In this document: positions 1 to 11,504 of the stretch, piece by piece
How positions within the stretch are numbered: the first letter of the stretch is position 1
Layout of the letters: each line of letters starts with the position of its first letter
Assembly: GCF_051014685.1 (NCBI RefSeq)
Contig: NC_135059.1
Coordinates: 5,456,001-5,520,000 of the forward strand
DNA from: Ptiloglossa arizonensis
Taxonomy: Eukaryota > Arthropoda > Insecta > Hymenoptera > Colletidae
Reading direction: 5' to 3'
Length of the DNA stretch: 64,000 bases
Translations under genes and position numbers: made by a program
Notes under the pieces: model-generated
What the model was told of the DNA's origin: nothing
The model's input: the letters and a program-made list of their open reading frames with translations, nothing else
Databases searched by the model: none

Positions 1-1350
1 AGTTTTTCTTCGTAAACTGCATCGAAGTGGTTTACCGCAAAAATAAATTCAATAAACGGAATATAGCCCACGGGTGTACATCCACGGGTTAATTTCGGTA
101 ACTGGAACAAGCTGTAATTCTTTTTTAACCGAACACGTTTGAAACTTGTTATAAAAAGAAGTTGAATCTCGGATTGAGAACTATCTCTCGATTCTACCAT
201 TATTCATCGTGCAACGTTGCAAGCGCAATAATGCACATTCTTTACACGTTTCTTTTCAATAGAACCGTACCTTCTTTTTGCACAAATTGATGAAGTTTAT
301 CGATAAATTGTGAAAGCTTTTCAAAAAAAATTCTTTTCATTCAAATTCCACGTTGGTTACATCCACGTGAGTTCATTCCTACACCGAAGAACGCTACAAA
401 AATATTTTCCAAGATTAACTTCTTTTTACAAAGTGCTAACTTATTCGTTTGTCGTTTACAATGGTACACACAATCATGGTCTTTTACCTATTGCACTCAA
501 AGTTATAATTGTTCGTTAACGACCAGAGCCTGTAAAATTGTTACCCGCTCGTCTCCTGTTCGTCTATTGAATCTCGAATAACGAACGATCGATTTTCATC
601 GGGATTTCATCCGATCGATGGTGCACCGCAAGCGAACCAGGCCAGGAAGACGCGGCAAAACGCGTGCGTCCCCGCGCGAGAGACACTAGCGGAGAAATCC
701 AGTTTCATGGCCGATGGAATCGGTATTGAGCATCGAGACGCTTCGCGTCGCCCTTAGCGACGCGATTTCGTTTTTATTGGACGCCTGGCAGACGGCGTTT
801 CGATGTGTAAGCGGTGAACAGAAAACGCTTCGGATTCTCTTTTTATCGTAAGTGTGGCGCGGTACGGAACGGGACAGGGTCGGTTCGGTTCGGTTGAAAT
901 ATGTTCGAGCTGGTTGAAATGTTCGCGCTGAGCTCGCAAGAAATCGAACGATCGGGAAGGGAACGGTTTCGCGCGTTGTTGGGAATCTGTAAATTATTGT
1001 TTGGCCGGGTAACGTTACGGGTAATCGTGGCTAATATTTGCGCAGCCCATTACGCGCGATCGGTTTTTAGATGTCCTTAAAAGGATAATACATGATAAAA
1101 TATTCGCTTTATGTGCACGTTTGAATGGCTGCGGTCGAATGTGCGCAATCAGTCACTGTTTTGTGCTCGCTTGCCGGGTTTCTCTCGTTAGCCTCAAGGC
1201 CACCGCAAGAGCAATAAGATCTCATTTGAAAGAAAGGCCAAGGCAGACTCCGGGGATTGATACGTTAAGGTAATCTCAAGCAAACAGAATCGTAGAATCG
1301 ACGAGAACGTTACGAGCAAACGCTTCGTACGGAGGTGCCCTCCCATGGAA
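1..1350. other. Intergenic; GC/CpG-richer block, no gene seen
   Basis: AT-rich to about 540, then a GC/CpG-richer block to about 1020 that holds the hairpin at 743. The ORFs here are short and unconvincing. It could be a regulatory region or the edge of a gene to the left, but no splice-linked coding sequence is visible. Confidence 0.5.
743..765. other. GC-rich perfect hairpin
   Basis: TCGCGTCGC and its reverse complement GCGACGCGA are separated by five bases (CCTTA). It sits in a GC/CpG-richer block (about 560-1020). Confidence 0.8.
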
Positions 1351-1352
1351 AC

Positions 1353-1633
1353 GTAGCACTACGTGGTCTACGTTTGCAGAATTAGTGTCGAAATGGTAGT
1401 AGAGCGTTCTCTGTAACTTTCAAGAGCGTAGATCTAGGCATTTGAGTCGTTTCTCGAGTTCTACTTAAAAATGTAGTACTACGTGGTCTATGTTTTCCGA
1501 ATTCTAGTCGAAAATATAGTAGAACATTCTTTGGAATTTTCTTTGAAAACGTAGATCTATGTATTTGGATCTCGAGTTCTACTTAAAAACGTAGTACTAC
1601 GTGGTCTACGTTTTCCGAAATCTAGTCGAACGA
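1353..1633 (+). repeat. Tandem repeat, period about 120 bp, 2.4 units
   Basis: GTAGCACTACGTGGTCTACG at 1353 recurs at 1473 and 1591 with small changes; the units also share TTCTCGAGTTCTACTTAAAA. Confidence 0.92.
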
Positions 1634-3102
1634 AGTTTCAAACATGTCAAATTGATCCCTTTGACGATTCCAGTGTCAATATACCTTCCTATAATAATCA
1701 ATGTTTACCAATGTACCACGTGATTGGTATTTTTCTCGGTTTCACTCGTAACGTTCAATGTTTCGCCATCCTCCAGTTTTACTGGGAGACACTGGAACAA
1801 TCTTCCACTTTCCTCGTGCATCGTCTGTCTCCGAAAAAGGTATTTCGTAACGCAGCAGCGGTTTCGAGGGCAAAGGGCCACGCTTAAGGCCGATCTCTTT
1901 TTCCACTACCGGTTGGCTGTCGCATCGAGTTTCAGCGTGTTCCGTGTTTCCCCGGCACTCTCCCTTTTCGTCGTGGGAGACACATATAGTCGAGTGTTTC
2001 GTTCCTTTTTTTTTTCACGTTCGATCGACGTCGCTTGGTCGCACTTTACGTGACTTTCAATCGACCCTTTAATCGAAAGACAAATCGAGCCTTGTGCAAA
2101 GCGCCATTTTTTCCTCGATTCCGGTTTCTCGAGTGCGTAAACGTTAATCGTTAGGCTCAAAATTCGACTCGAACGAAAGAGACGAACGAAATCGTACGTA
2201 GAACGATTTGTTCGCGACATTCGATCGAGCGAACATTAAATCTATATTATAAAATTATATATATTATATTATAGATATAGATTAGATATTTCATATTATA
2301 GAATTATAGATATTCTATACTATAGAATTATAATTCAAATTGTAATTTGAATTCAACGAGCGACAGACACGAAATTTTTTATCCGTTGTTCGTTATTGGA
2401 AACATCTGGATAACAATTTTACTAGCCTCTGGTGATAAACGAATCCTTATTTGGATGAAAATTTCATCCTTAAATAAGAATTTTAATTACAAGAAAAAGT
2501 ATAATAATATTTCATTAGTCGCGAAAGAAACTTTACCCGAACAATTCAACGGAATGAATCACTGTAAGTTATTTTTACCCTTTGTATTTTTTATTTGAAT
2601 GAAATTTCCTACGCTACAGAAAGGAAGCCGAACGGTCTCTATTCTTAACCTAAGAGACCGTTTCTAGTCTTTCCACTTGGTGGAAATGTCTATTTTGATC
2701 GTGGTGGAGTGAAAAAAATTCATCGCGGAAACGAGTGAAAAGTTTCGAGTCCCCGAGAAAAGATCAACTGTTTAACCAGGTCAAAGCACTGCTTGTTCGT
2801 TCAGTTCTGAACGGTTCTGTTCGATGCTCCAATTGAGAGCCGCTGCGAAAGCTGATTTTCTCGCTTCGCGATTGCATTCCCCGCGGGTATGTCCCTTTAG
2901 TTCGCACGTACGACATGCATAACGGTGTCTGCATGCGATGGCGACCAGAGCCCCTGCAGGGTTTCCTTTTTGTCCATCAGCGAGGTGTTACATTCGCGAA
3001 ACCGGACCACGCGTTGCAATTAAATTCACCGATCCCGCTGAAACATTTTAACAAATGCTAGACATTTTCTTAATCGCTTCAATTTTCATTGGCACCTGGT
3101 CG
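1634..3102. other. Intergenic, no gene seen
   Basis: Holds a 115-bp AT-only palindromic-looking tract (2235-2345, TATTATAGAATTATAGATAT type). Two overlapping frames at 1724-2220 lie on opposite strands and neither resembles a known protein. Confidence 0.5.
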
Positions 3103-3605
3103 TCGAACGAATCTCGAAAGGCTTTACGATGAAAGACGATACGCGATTTACGATTCTTTGTTTTTTTATAAAAGTGATAAAAACTATTTGAGAAAATGGA
3201 CAACACGATTTTTGTAAAAATGTTTCGATGAATGGACAAAGCATTGGGTTGTTCGGAAAGTGATTTCATTTTCCAAAATGGAGAATATGTAATTGAATAG
3301 AATGTCTGTACAGTCTGAAAAAATCGTGTTTCATTTTTACAAAAAAAAAAAAAACTAAATCACTTTCCGAACAACCCAATAATAGTCGTGCTGTGCTTCG
3401 TCTATTCGAACGAACCTTAAAAGGCTTTCGAATGAAAAACGATAGGCGATTTTTGATCCTTTATTTTTTTATAAAAGTAACGAAAACTATTTGAGAAAAC
3501 GTAGAAACCGACTTTTGTAAAATTGTTTCGACGAATGGACAAAGTAGTACATTAACAGTTTACCATAGGTTAAGCTTTGTAATAGTCGTGCTGTGGCTCG
3601 TCTTT
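3103..3605 (+). repeat. Local two-unit duplication, one unit split by a MITE
   Basis: The unit at about 3103-3243 (CGAACGAA, AAAGGCTTT, ACTATTTGAGAAAA, GGACAAAG) recurs at 3406-3546. AATAGTCGTGCTGTG follows the MITE at 3381 and recurs at 3581. The MITE at 3244 is absent from the second unit. Confidence 0.88.
3244..3379 (+). mobile_element. Mariner-type MITE
   Basis: 136 bp with near-perfect inverted ends TTGGGTTGTTCGGAAAGTGA; TA follows on the right while the left flank is CA (decayed). The interior contains CCAAAATGGAGAATAT and ATCGTGTTTCATTTTTAC, then a long A run. It is inserted in the first unit of a local duplication. Confidence 0.93.
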
Positions 3606-4023
3606 ATACCATTCTGTAGGTGTATTTCTTACACGGTATAAGAAAGACTTTGATGCCGTGATACGGACTATTGTCAAGTATCACGCAGTGTTTTCTATAT
3701 AATCTATTGTGTCGGGAAACTTCTTGTTATGCGACACATATCTGGTATAACAGATCTCTGCGTTTGTTCGGTTAAGTATAGTTAACTCTTTTAATTGTTT
3801 AATTGTCGAAGCAATTGCAATTCGTCTAAGAAACACCTTTTAGAATTTCCACGTGTGTTTCATTTCGTTCTTTCAGTATTGTTATTGTTTCGACGTTTTA
3901 ATAATAACCGTGGCAATAATGGTGGTAAGAATAAACGATAAAGACAATACGAAACCAAGAAACAGTTACATTAGTAACTATTGTTATATCTAAAACAGGT
4001 GTTAGATAATGAAATTCTATAAT

Positions 4024-4385
4024 AGGCTTACACTCTCAAGTATACAAAAAGTAACACTACAAAAAAATAATGGTCAGAAAAATTCTACGATAAGAGTGAA
4101 AAATCCACAGAAGTGTGAAAAAGTATAATAATAATGATAATAACGATGATAACGATGATAATCGTAATAAAAATTGTAATTCTCACAAAATCCATCAATA
4201 ATGAACTTACACTCTCAAGTAAACAAAAAGTAACACTACAAAAAATAATGGTCAGAAAATTTCTATAATAAGGGCGAAGAATAGTCGTGAGATTTCGAAA
4301 AAAGCACGTCGTACTGCTGAAGGACACAGAAGTGTGAAAAATGAGAATAATAATGATAGTAATAATTGTAGGTTTTATATAAAAA
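4024..4385 (+). repeat. Two-unit direct repeat, period about 178 bp
   Basis: CTTACACTCTCAAGTA, AACAAAAAGTAACACTAC and AATAATGGTCAGAAAA occur near 4026 and 4204. Both units run into GAAGTGTGAAAAA and an AAT/GAT-rich tract. Confidence 0.88.
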
Positions 4386-4575
4386 GACCTGGGAGGAAGT
4401 CGTTGCATTCAGACTTCGTTAGAGAGGAGAAGTTTCGTCTGGTTGAACGAGACATGGGAGGATCTCGATCGTCCAATGAATGTATTTAAAAACTTCTCTC
4501 AGCGACGTAAACTTCCGTGAATATTTGAAGAAGCCCGGTCGACTTCGAAACAGAAGATGGAGCACAGGGTGTGGC

Positions 4576-4618
4576 CGAGAGAGGAGAGAGAGGAGAGAGA
4601 GAGAGAGGGAGAGGGAGG
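4576..4618 (+). repeat. GA microsatellite
   Basis: Interrupted (GA)n tract. It creates a low-complexity Arg/Glu frame that I do not regard as coding. Confidence 0.9.
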
Positions 4619-4981
4619 TAGGGGTTGCAGACTCTCGCAGAGGTAGAAATTACTTCGTGACGAATGGCGAGCTCGGCTCTCGTTGAAGCAGCGAGAGGAG
4701 ACGACTATTTAATATCTCGCATCGACCGGCGAAACCGAGCTTTGAGGATTTAAGGCTGGCTTTCATTAAAAGATCGTACACCGCTGCCTGCGCGAAAGTA
4801 AATTCTAACTTCTGCCGCTTTCAATTACCGTCTCGCGGAAGAATCGGGACGCGAGAACACCGCACGCCGCCGGGGGAAAGAACTTAATGATTCAGAACGG
4901 CCATGTTCGAACCAACGTTCATTTATTCGACTGGACGACGACAAATTGCACCCGAGTCGCCATTCTGACATTTTTTTTCCC

Positions 4982-5110
4982 AGTAACGTTGGGCCTCTCT
5001 TACAGGGTAACGTTGGGTCTCTCTTACAAGGTAGCGTTGGGTCTAACTTACAGGGTAACGTTCGGTCTAACTTACAGGGTAATGTTGGGTCTCTCTTACA
5101 GGGTAACGTT
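4982..5110 (+). repeat. 24-bp minisatellite, about 5.4 units
   Basis: The unit GTAACGTTGGGTCTCTCTTA plus CAGG is repeated, with variants (TCTAACTTACAGG in units 3 and 4). Each unit contains CTTACAGGGTAAC, which resembles a joined splice acceptor and donor. It translates as an eight-residue repeat (VTLGLSYR), but the frame has no other coding support. Confidence 0.93.
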
Positions 5111-5599
5111 GAAAATCTTTGATCCAGTACTAGGCACTATTCGATCGCAAAATGTTAAGAAGCACTGCATTGTTTTTTTAACATTTTACGCTCCAGAGGA
5201 GACTTTCGATCTAATTTAACACCTTCGCGTTGGGGTCGTTGCGCTGAAAACATTCACCTACTACGAGCTCTTATGCGCAGTTATAATATAGGGTAGATGT
5301 CCCAATTACTGCCACTTTAAGCTTATCGCGTAACTTCGTTCGGTTGTTTTAGAAGTTATTTAACTCAGAAATCGTTCCAGATTGAACCACAACATTGCTT
5401 AACGTTTCTTTCATTTGTGAACCATTTTTTTGGACATTGAATACGATAAATTGTTCACTAATTGATCAAAAATGTACAACGAAGTACAATCTCGGTACTC
5501 GAATAAAAATGATTTCTACATATTGGCAATCCAGTTTGTGCGACATGTTTCTTTGATTTTACTCTCAGGTTTTCTATTTTTACGATTCGTAGCCTCTTA

Positions 5600-5830
5600 A
5601 ATTTTCTTTCTCGTATTCTGAGTCTCTCAGAATTTCCTTTTTACATTTCCAGACTCTCAGATATTTATTTTTTACATCCCAGACTCTCATTTTTTTACTA
5701 TTTTTATTTTTGCAGATTCACACTGTCAACCGTTCGTTTACTATCGACAACTCAGAATTTCCTTTTTACACTCTCAGTGTATTTTATCTCCTCAGAGTTT
5801 TTTCCTGCCACTCTTAAAGTCTCACTGCTT
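5600..5830 (+). repeat. T-rich degenerate repeat with CTCAGAATTT blocks
   Basis: Blocks such as CTCAGAATTTCCTTTTTACA, CCAGACTCTCA and TTTTTTACAT recur at irregular spacing. The origin is unclear. Confidence 0.6.
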
Positions 5831-5907
5831 CTTTACATTCTCTGAATTTTTGTTTACATTCAATGACATCCAGAATTTTTATCCTTACACTTACACGCTC
5901 AGTTTTC

Positions 5908-5910
<3 letters not shown>

Positions 5911-5965
<55 letters not shown>

Positions 5966-5970
5966 TCTCA
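5911..5970 (+). repeat. CT microsatellite
   Basis: Nearly pure (TC)n tract of close to 60 bp, giving Ser-Leu repeats in the overlapping frames. Confidence 0.95.
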
Positions 5971-8900
5971 TTTTATTTTTCGTTCTTCAAGTTCTCGTCC
6001 TCTCCGCCATACCTCGTTTTTCTTCTTCATGAATCCAGCAGGCTTCCAGCATTTACCAGTTCGACAAATCCCAACTCTCCCAGTGCTCGGTTAATGACAT
6101 CCAGCGCGCGGGCGCGCGAATTTTTTCCACGAACTATATTTAGCCACTTCTTTGAATTAATATATCCGTGCAATTTTTGCGATAAAATTGAAGTAAATGA
6201 AATATCCCCGGGACGAAAAGCATTTTCAACCGTAGAAAAACGCACGTCGTTTTAATATTCGTGATTAAAGCGTTGGAAATATATTAACCTAATCCGATCC
6301 CCAAGGAATATTTCCATCAACTTAGCTTTACAACAATATTTACGTATAACGTATCGTGTACGGAGCATATACAACCATAGACATGTATAAATTAATATGA
6401 GTTTCCAATAAGAATAATTGAAAAATTAACAAAAATTAACAATGATTTTAATTCGTTATTTTCCCTATATTTCGGACATCACTATAAACAGGAAACGTTA
6501 AAAATGGTGCACTCTAGGGGTGATATAATTTGTTTGTCTTTTATGAAAATTAATAACGAACATGTAATTAGATCTCTCGTTGCATCGTTGTTTCGATTTA
6601 TCGATGAAACTTGTATAAGTAATATCAATGAGACGAAAGGATATGTAATTAATTAACACGCCGACTGCAAAACAACTTTATTTGCCGCTGCAGCTTCGCC
6701 AAATGTTTGAATTTCGAAGTATCCTTTCGACGTAACATTTTGCACACTTCAAACTGTAAGAAAATAAGAAAAAAAAACTTCAATTTTTTTTTTTTATTCG
6801 TCAGTAACTCCCCTCTTAAACAAACTTGCGTAAATTCAATTTGCCTCGAGTCTTTTATCTCAACGATTAGCACAGAAGTTGGCCAAATTTGTTTCTATAG
6901 TTTTTCGAAAACTCTGCCACGTTAATCGATCGAAATTGCATATCAGGAAGCAGGTATTGTCAAAGATTGAAGAAGAGAATTAAACAAAGCAGCGTCCGAT
7001 TGTCTCGCGGCAACTTTTCCAAGGAAGTCGCCACCACGGTTTCGCACTCTGGACAACAATAGCCATTATTATCTGTTCAATTCTCGAAGTAACTCGGCTA
7101 CGCATTCATTCATTTTCTTTTCGCTCGGTAGCCACAGATGGAACATCCACCACCGTTTTCCAGCGTCATGCGCGAGTTTGCACAAAAGGTGTTCCAAGCC
7201 TGTTCCCGTAAGCGTGGAACATCGTAATTTTCTCCCGTTCTTACTGGTCATCTGTCTCCGCTTCAAGTAGACGAATAAAACAGAGTGTGTCATTCTGTTG
7301 CACCGTAAAACGTTACTGGAATGTAAAACGCTCACTGTAAAGGGTTTACGGCTTCCGGTCTAATCGTAGAACGGTCACAGATGATTTCCTTCCGGAATTT
7401 TTCCCATTCGTCTCGCGAAAGCTCGCGTCTAGGAAGACTTCGTTCATCCTTTAGAACTTTTCAAATTACAAGCTACGTTATTAACAATGTAATAAGTGGG
7501 AGTCATTTTCTTTTTAATTTTTCACCTTTCCATGTACCAAAATACTACTTTTGCCTTTTCTTCGTATGCTATTACAATTTAGTTAAATAAATATCTCGAT
7601 TTTCCTATAATGTTACAATTTAGTTAAATATCCCGTATGTAAGTTCTGTAACCATTTAAAATGTGGTTGTTAATGTTTGAACATTTCTAATACAAAGAAC
7701 AGAAGTTGGATATATTTTTGTCTAGGTAACAAACAATAACACTTTTTCCTAGATGAAATTTTTATTCGAATAACGTTCCATCCGGATAAAAGTTCACTCG
7801 TGACTGGTAAATAAATTCCAACGAACAATCCGTACAAATTAATATACTTTTCTTCGAACGACAAAGACGAAATGGCGAATAAGTATTTAATTACAAATGC
7901 CAAAGTCGAAGAATTCTATAGTTTTAATTAACGCGAGGTCGATAATTAACGAGTGAACCTATCTTTTTGTCGCGGATTGTACTACCGAAGACAATGAGCT
8001 CTGCAAAACTTTGGCTGTAATCATTAACTTCGGTATTTCAAACACTATAACCCTGTAAAAGCGTATTAACCCTTAAGTAGACTCGTGGAAGTCGAGTAGT
8101 AGACCTTCGCTAAAATACGTTATATGCTACTGTATGGTATAAATTAGCTATTTCTGAATCAAATAAAAAGAATCACATATACTATTTATAGCGCGAAGAT
8201 TAACCAAAAAATGGTATTTATTCGTAATTAAAAGAAAGAAAAAAAAAATGAAAAATTGATTTAAAAATCGTACGTCACATTTATAGAGTTCTCCATATTG
8301 TGCATCGAAGGGGTTGAAAAATATTCCTTTTCTTATCGTTTGGATCGTTCAATGCGGGTAGAAACGGTACGCGTTAAATGTGACATTTTAATTTTTGTCG
8401 ATTCTCTCAAGGGAAATCGACTTCTCCTTGCCACCGTAATTCCCGATCGCATTGGAAAGCGGATGGGAAACGATCGAAATGAGCTCATTGTCCATTAACG
8501 CGATTCGCTATTCCGGTAAGGATTAATTAAGTTCAACCTCGATGCATACGGGGTCTAGGACGCTCTGCGCGTGTTCCACGCGTAAACGTTCTCGTTCAAG
8601 GCCCGGTGGTACGCATAATTGAAAAGTTTGAAACTCTCCTCTGATAAGCAATTACATCGTCGACTTCCGAATATGTCCGAGAAATTCGTTCGTCATCGTC
8701 GAGGATTCCCGTAACAGTGTCTTGCCCTCGTAAGCAACAATTTTTCTCCCTGAACGGATAAAACGAAGAACAACGCAACGTGTTATCCTTAACACGTTCA
8801 CCGCCCCATCAGTTTTCTACACAGTGGCTTCGAAAACTATTTGCATGTATTACAAGGAAATTCTTCTTACTCGTAACATTGATTTTAACCCAAGTGTGCA

Positions 8901-9141
8901 CGTAGAACGTAAAAATTTTTTTAACACTAGATTCGCCAACCAGTCGAAATGAATGGCAACAACTGTTTTCGTAATGAAATTTACTTTAAATTCCATAGTG
9001 TGTTTTCGAAGGTGTCATGATTTTTCTATTTTACACATGCGGTCAATTTCAAAAATTCCTCTTCTGCCTCATTGATTGGTTTGTTTTTATTTTTTTTTTA
9101 ACAAAACATTAACTTTTCTTGGAACTATTTTGCAACAGTAC
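5971..9141. other. Intergenic, nothing recognised
   Basis: AT-rich sequence without long ATG-initiated frames, transposase motifs or repeats beyond small A/T runs. GTTACAATTTAGTTAAATA occurs twice near 7571 and 7614. Confidence 0.5.
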
Positions 9142-9315
9142 GATAGAAAGAGCTGGACATTTTTCATATGAAAAGTTCTGCTCTATTTCACACAATTACG
9201 AAGTGATGATAATTAAATCTTTTTACAAAAAATGTTCTTAGTGCTCTTGAAACAGATGATAGAAAAGCTGGACATTTTTCATATGAAAAGTTCTGCTCTG
9301 TTTCACCCTATTACG
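9142..9315 (+). repeat. Two-unit direct repeat, about 58 bp, period 116 bp
   Basis: GATAGAAAGAGCTGGACATT at 9142 recurs at 9258, followed in both by TTTCATATGAAAAGTTCTGC and a TTTCAC/ATTACGAA block. Confidence 0.92.
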
Positions 9316-11366
9316 AACTTTTATTTGAAAAATCGAATAAACAACAAAGTGAGTCGTTTACAACCATCCTCGGTAAATACCGAAAGGAAGAAACTCGTTC
9401 TCGGTAGAAAGAAGAAAATACGAATCGAACGTGTTCTAAAACTTCACGGAGTTATTTCACGATGAATAAAATAAATAATTCGGGTCACGGGGTATTATCG
9501 TACCGTCTTCGAGACGCTTCGGTTCGAACGCATTGAGAAACCCGTGTATATACAAGGGGTGAAAGAAAATATTTGTCACTGCTTCCGTCCAGTATGGAAT
9601 TTCGTAATGTTACAATTATTTGCCTAAAAAGTCTTCAACTCTGGTCGACGGTAGTCCAAGAATAGCATCTTCAAGACTGGCCATTCAACAAACGAACAAT
9701 TGCGAGCTAGCCAACAGGAGGAGACAAGAAACCGGGCGAGGACTCGTCAGGAATGTCTCGCGAGCATCTCGAGTGCTTTTTCCTTAAAACGTGCCCGGGG
9801 ACGTTTAATTTAAAGTTGGATTTATTTGCGGATTAAAGGCGGCTGCGTTGGCCCCGTTATTGCCTTTGAAAAATTCTCCACCGCTCGTAGTCGCGAAAGA
9901 CGGTCGCTCGGAGATTCCTCGAATCCTTCGATTGTCACGTTTGTGTACACCGAGTGGTCAGTTTCTTTGGAAACCTTAGAGATTATCAAAAACTATGCAC
10001 GCGTAGTTTCAAACGTTTCGTTTACGTGGTAAAACAATGAAAACAATGAAAACGTTTCCATTTCTCTACCGCTGCGAACTCTAGAGACGCAAAGGATGTC
10101 CCGAACGTCACCGGTCGATTTACTTTTACAATAAAACTCGAACGGTTCGAGCGATCTCGATACTATTTTTTTCATTTCAAAGTAGAAACTTGGGAGTCGA
10201 TAACGGGACAAGATACTTTCGAAATGACCGGCTCGGTTCTTTTGTTTTTTTTTTCTAACGGTCACCGATCTTTTCCCAATATTGACACCCTGTAATTCCT
10301 TGCGGCACCGCCTGGGTGTTTACCTAGCAGTGATTTCCTAGGGAACGTCGGCGCTGCAGGTATCAGAACGATGGTATCGGTCATAATTTAGTTGTCGGAC
10401 ATCCGCTCGTGGCTACTAATCACTGCACGGCGAAAAACAACGCGAAAACGAAGCCCCGCGGATTGAACAAACGTCGCGGGTTCAACGAACTCGTTTAATT
10501 GCACGGCTCTGCACCGGCTGCACTGAAACGATACACTCGGTCGCATCTTTCAGACGCTGCGTTCTACCGATTAGCATGATCATCTTTATTAATTCGAGGA
10601 CACGTTCCGCTGAACCTGCTCGTTCCCCTACCGTAAGAGGAACAAAGAGACCCTTTCGCGTCGAGTGTTCCCGGAACGAAGTTGTCCGTTCCAGGAAAGG
10701 AGAGCACGTCTAGCGAAACTGAGGCTTGAATGAAATTGCAAGACTCCTCTTCGCGGAGTTCTCCACGCTCGAAACGTGAACCGTAATTCGGTCGTTCGGC
10801 TCGACCATCTGGTTCTCGTGTTTACAAAGTTGAGAAGAAGAGAAGAAAAAAAAAAAGAAAGAAAAATTTTCTTTCTTTCGAGCTTTGTTCTCTCGAGATA
10901 CTTGAACCGCGATTTCTTCGAAAGCTGGCCGCGATCCAAACGAAGAAGGAAGAAAATTTTCATCGTGTGCTCAAATCACCGATCAAAGATCACTCGTCGG
11001 CGAAATTTTCTTCATCTTTCGTCTCCGCGGACGATTTCTTTCGCTTTATACCTTCGCTATCGATCGCTGGCTCCGACTTTAAGGTGAAAAAGGTCTTCGA
11101 ACGCGAGAAAAGGGCCAAGTCACGGATCTGGGTCATCGTCGTACTGTTCTTTACACGACGCTGACGATCCCTGCGGTTCGTTAATTTTTATATTCGACGT
11201 TTGTCTCGCATTGGATCGGATTTTTTTAGATACTCGAGAGGTCACGTGTCGGACGAACCCTTTAAACGGGACGCTAAATATTTTGAACGTGCGGTTGTAA
11301 GCTTCAGGGATCGAAAGATGGGAGAAATAAATAGGGAGAGGATTTGCCCTTGGTTTACGTTCGATA
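9316..11366. other. Intergenic; CpG-richer single-copy block near 10.3-11.1 kb
   Basis: Apart from the dispersed repeat at 10099, sequence from about 10,280 to 11,170 is richer in CG dinucleotides than its surroundings and not visibly repetitive. Overlapping frames on both strands (10628-11087) look like composition artefacts. It could be regulatory. Confidence 0.35.
10099..10180 (-). repeat. Dispersed repeat, copy A (also at 54.9 kb)
   Basis: Shares GTCACCGGTCGATTTACTTT, AAAACTCGAACGGTT and ATCTCGAT blocks with 54856-54940. On the minus strand both read LEPFEFY/LKPFEFY followed by KSKSTGD. No element family recognised. Confidence 0.75.
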
Positions 11367-11504
11367 TTGGCTTGTTCGGAAAGTCATTTCGTCTTTTTTT
11401 TATTTTAGTGAAAATGAAAAACGATTTCTTTTAGAGTGTATAAACGTTTTATTAAATTATACATTCTCCATTTTGGAAAACGAAATCACTTTTCGAACGA
11501 CACG
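11367..11504 (-). mobile_element. Mariner-type MITE, reverse orientation
   Basis: 138 bp with TA on both sides (11365-11366, 11505-11506). Ends TTGGCTTGTTCGGAAAGT and, inverted, TCGTGTCGTTCGAAAAGT. The interior is the reverse complement of the family signature (CATTCTCCATTTTGG). Confidence 0.9.

Noticed and set aside
4887..5219. 110-codon frame with an eight-residue repeat
   Set aside because: It is produced by the 24-bp minisatellite and begins and ends in unremarkable sequence.
8795..9440. TTAACACGTTCACCGCC near 8795 as the left end of a second TTAA-type element
   Set aside because: No matching inverted end followed by TTAA was found; the best partial match near 9427 lacks TTAA.
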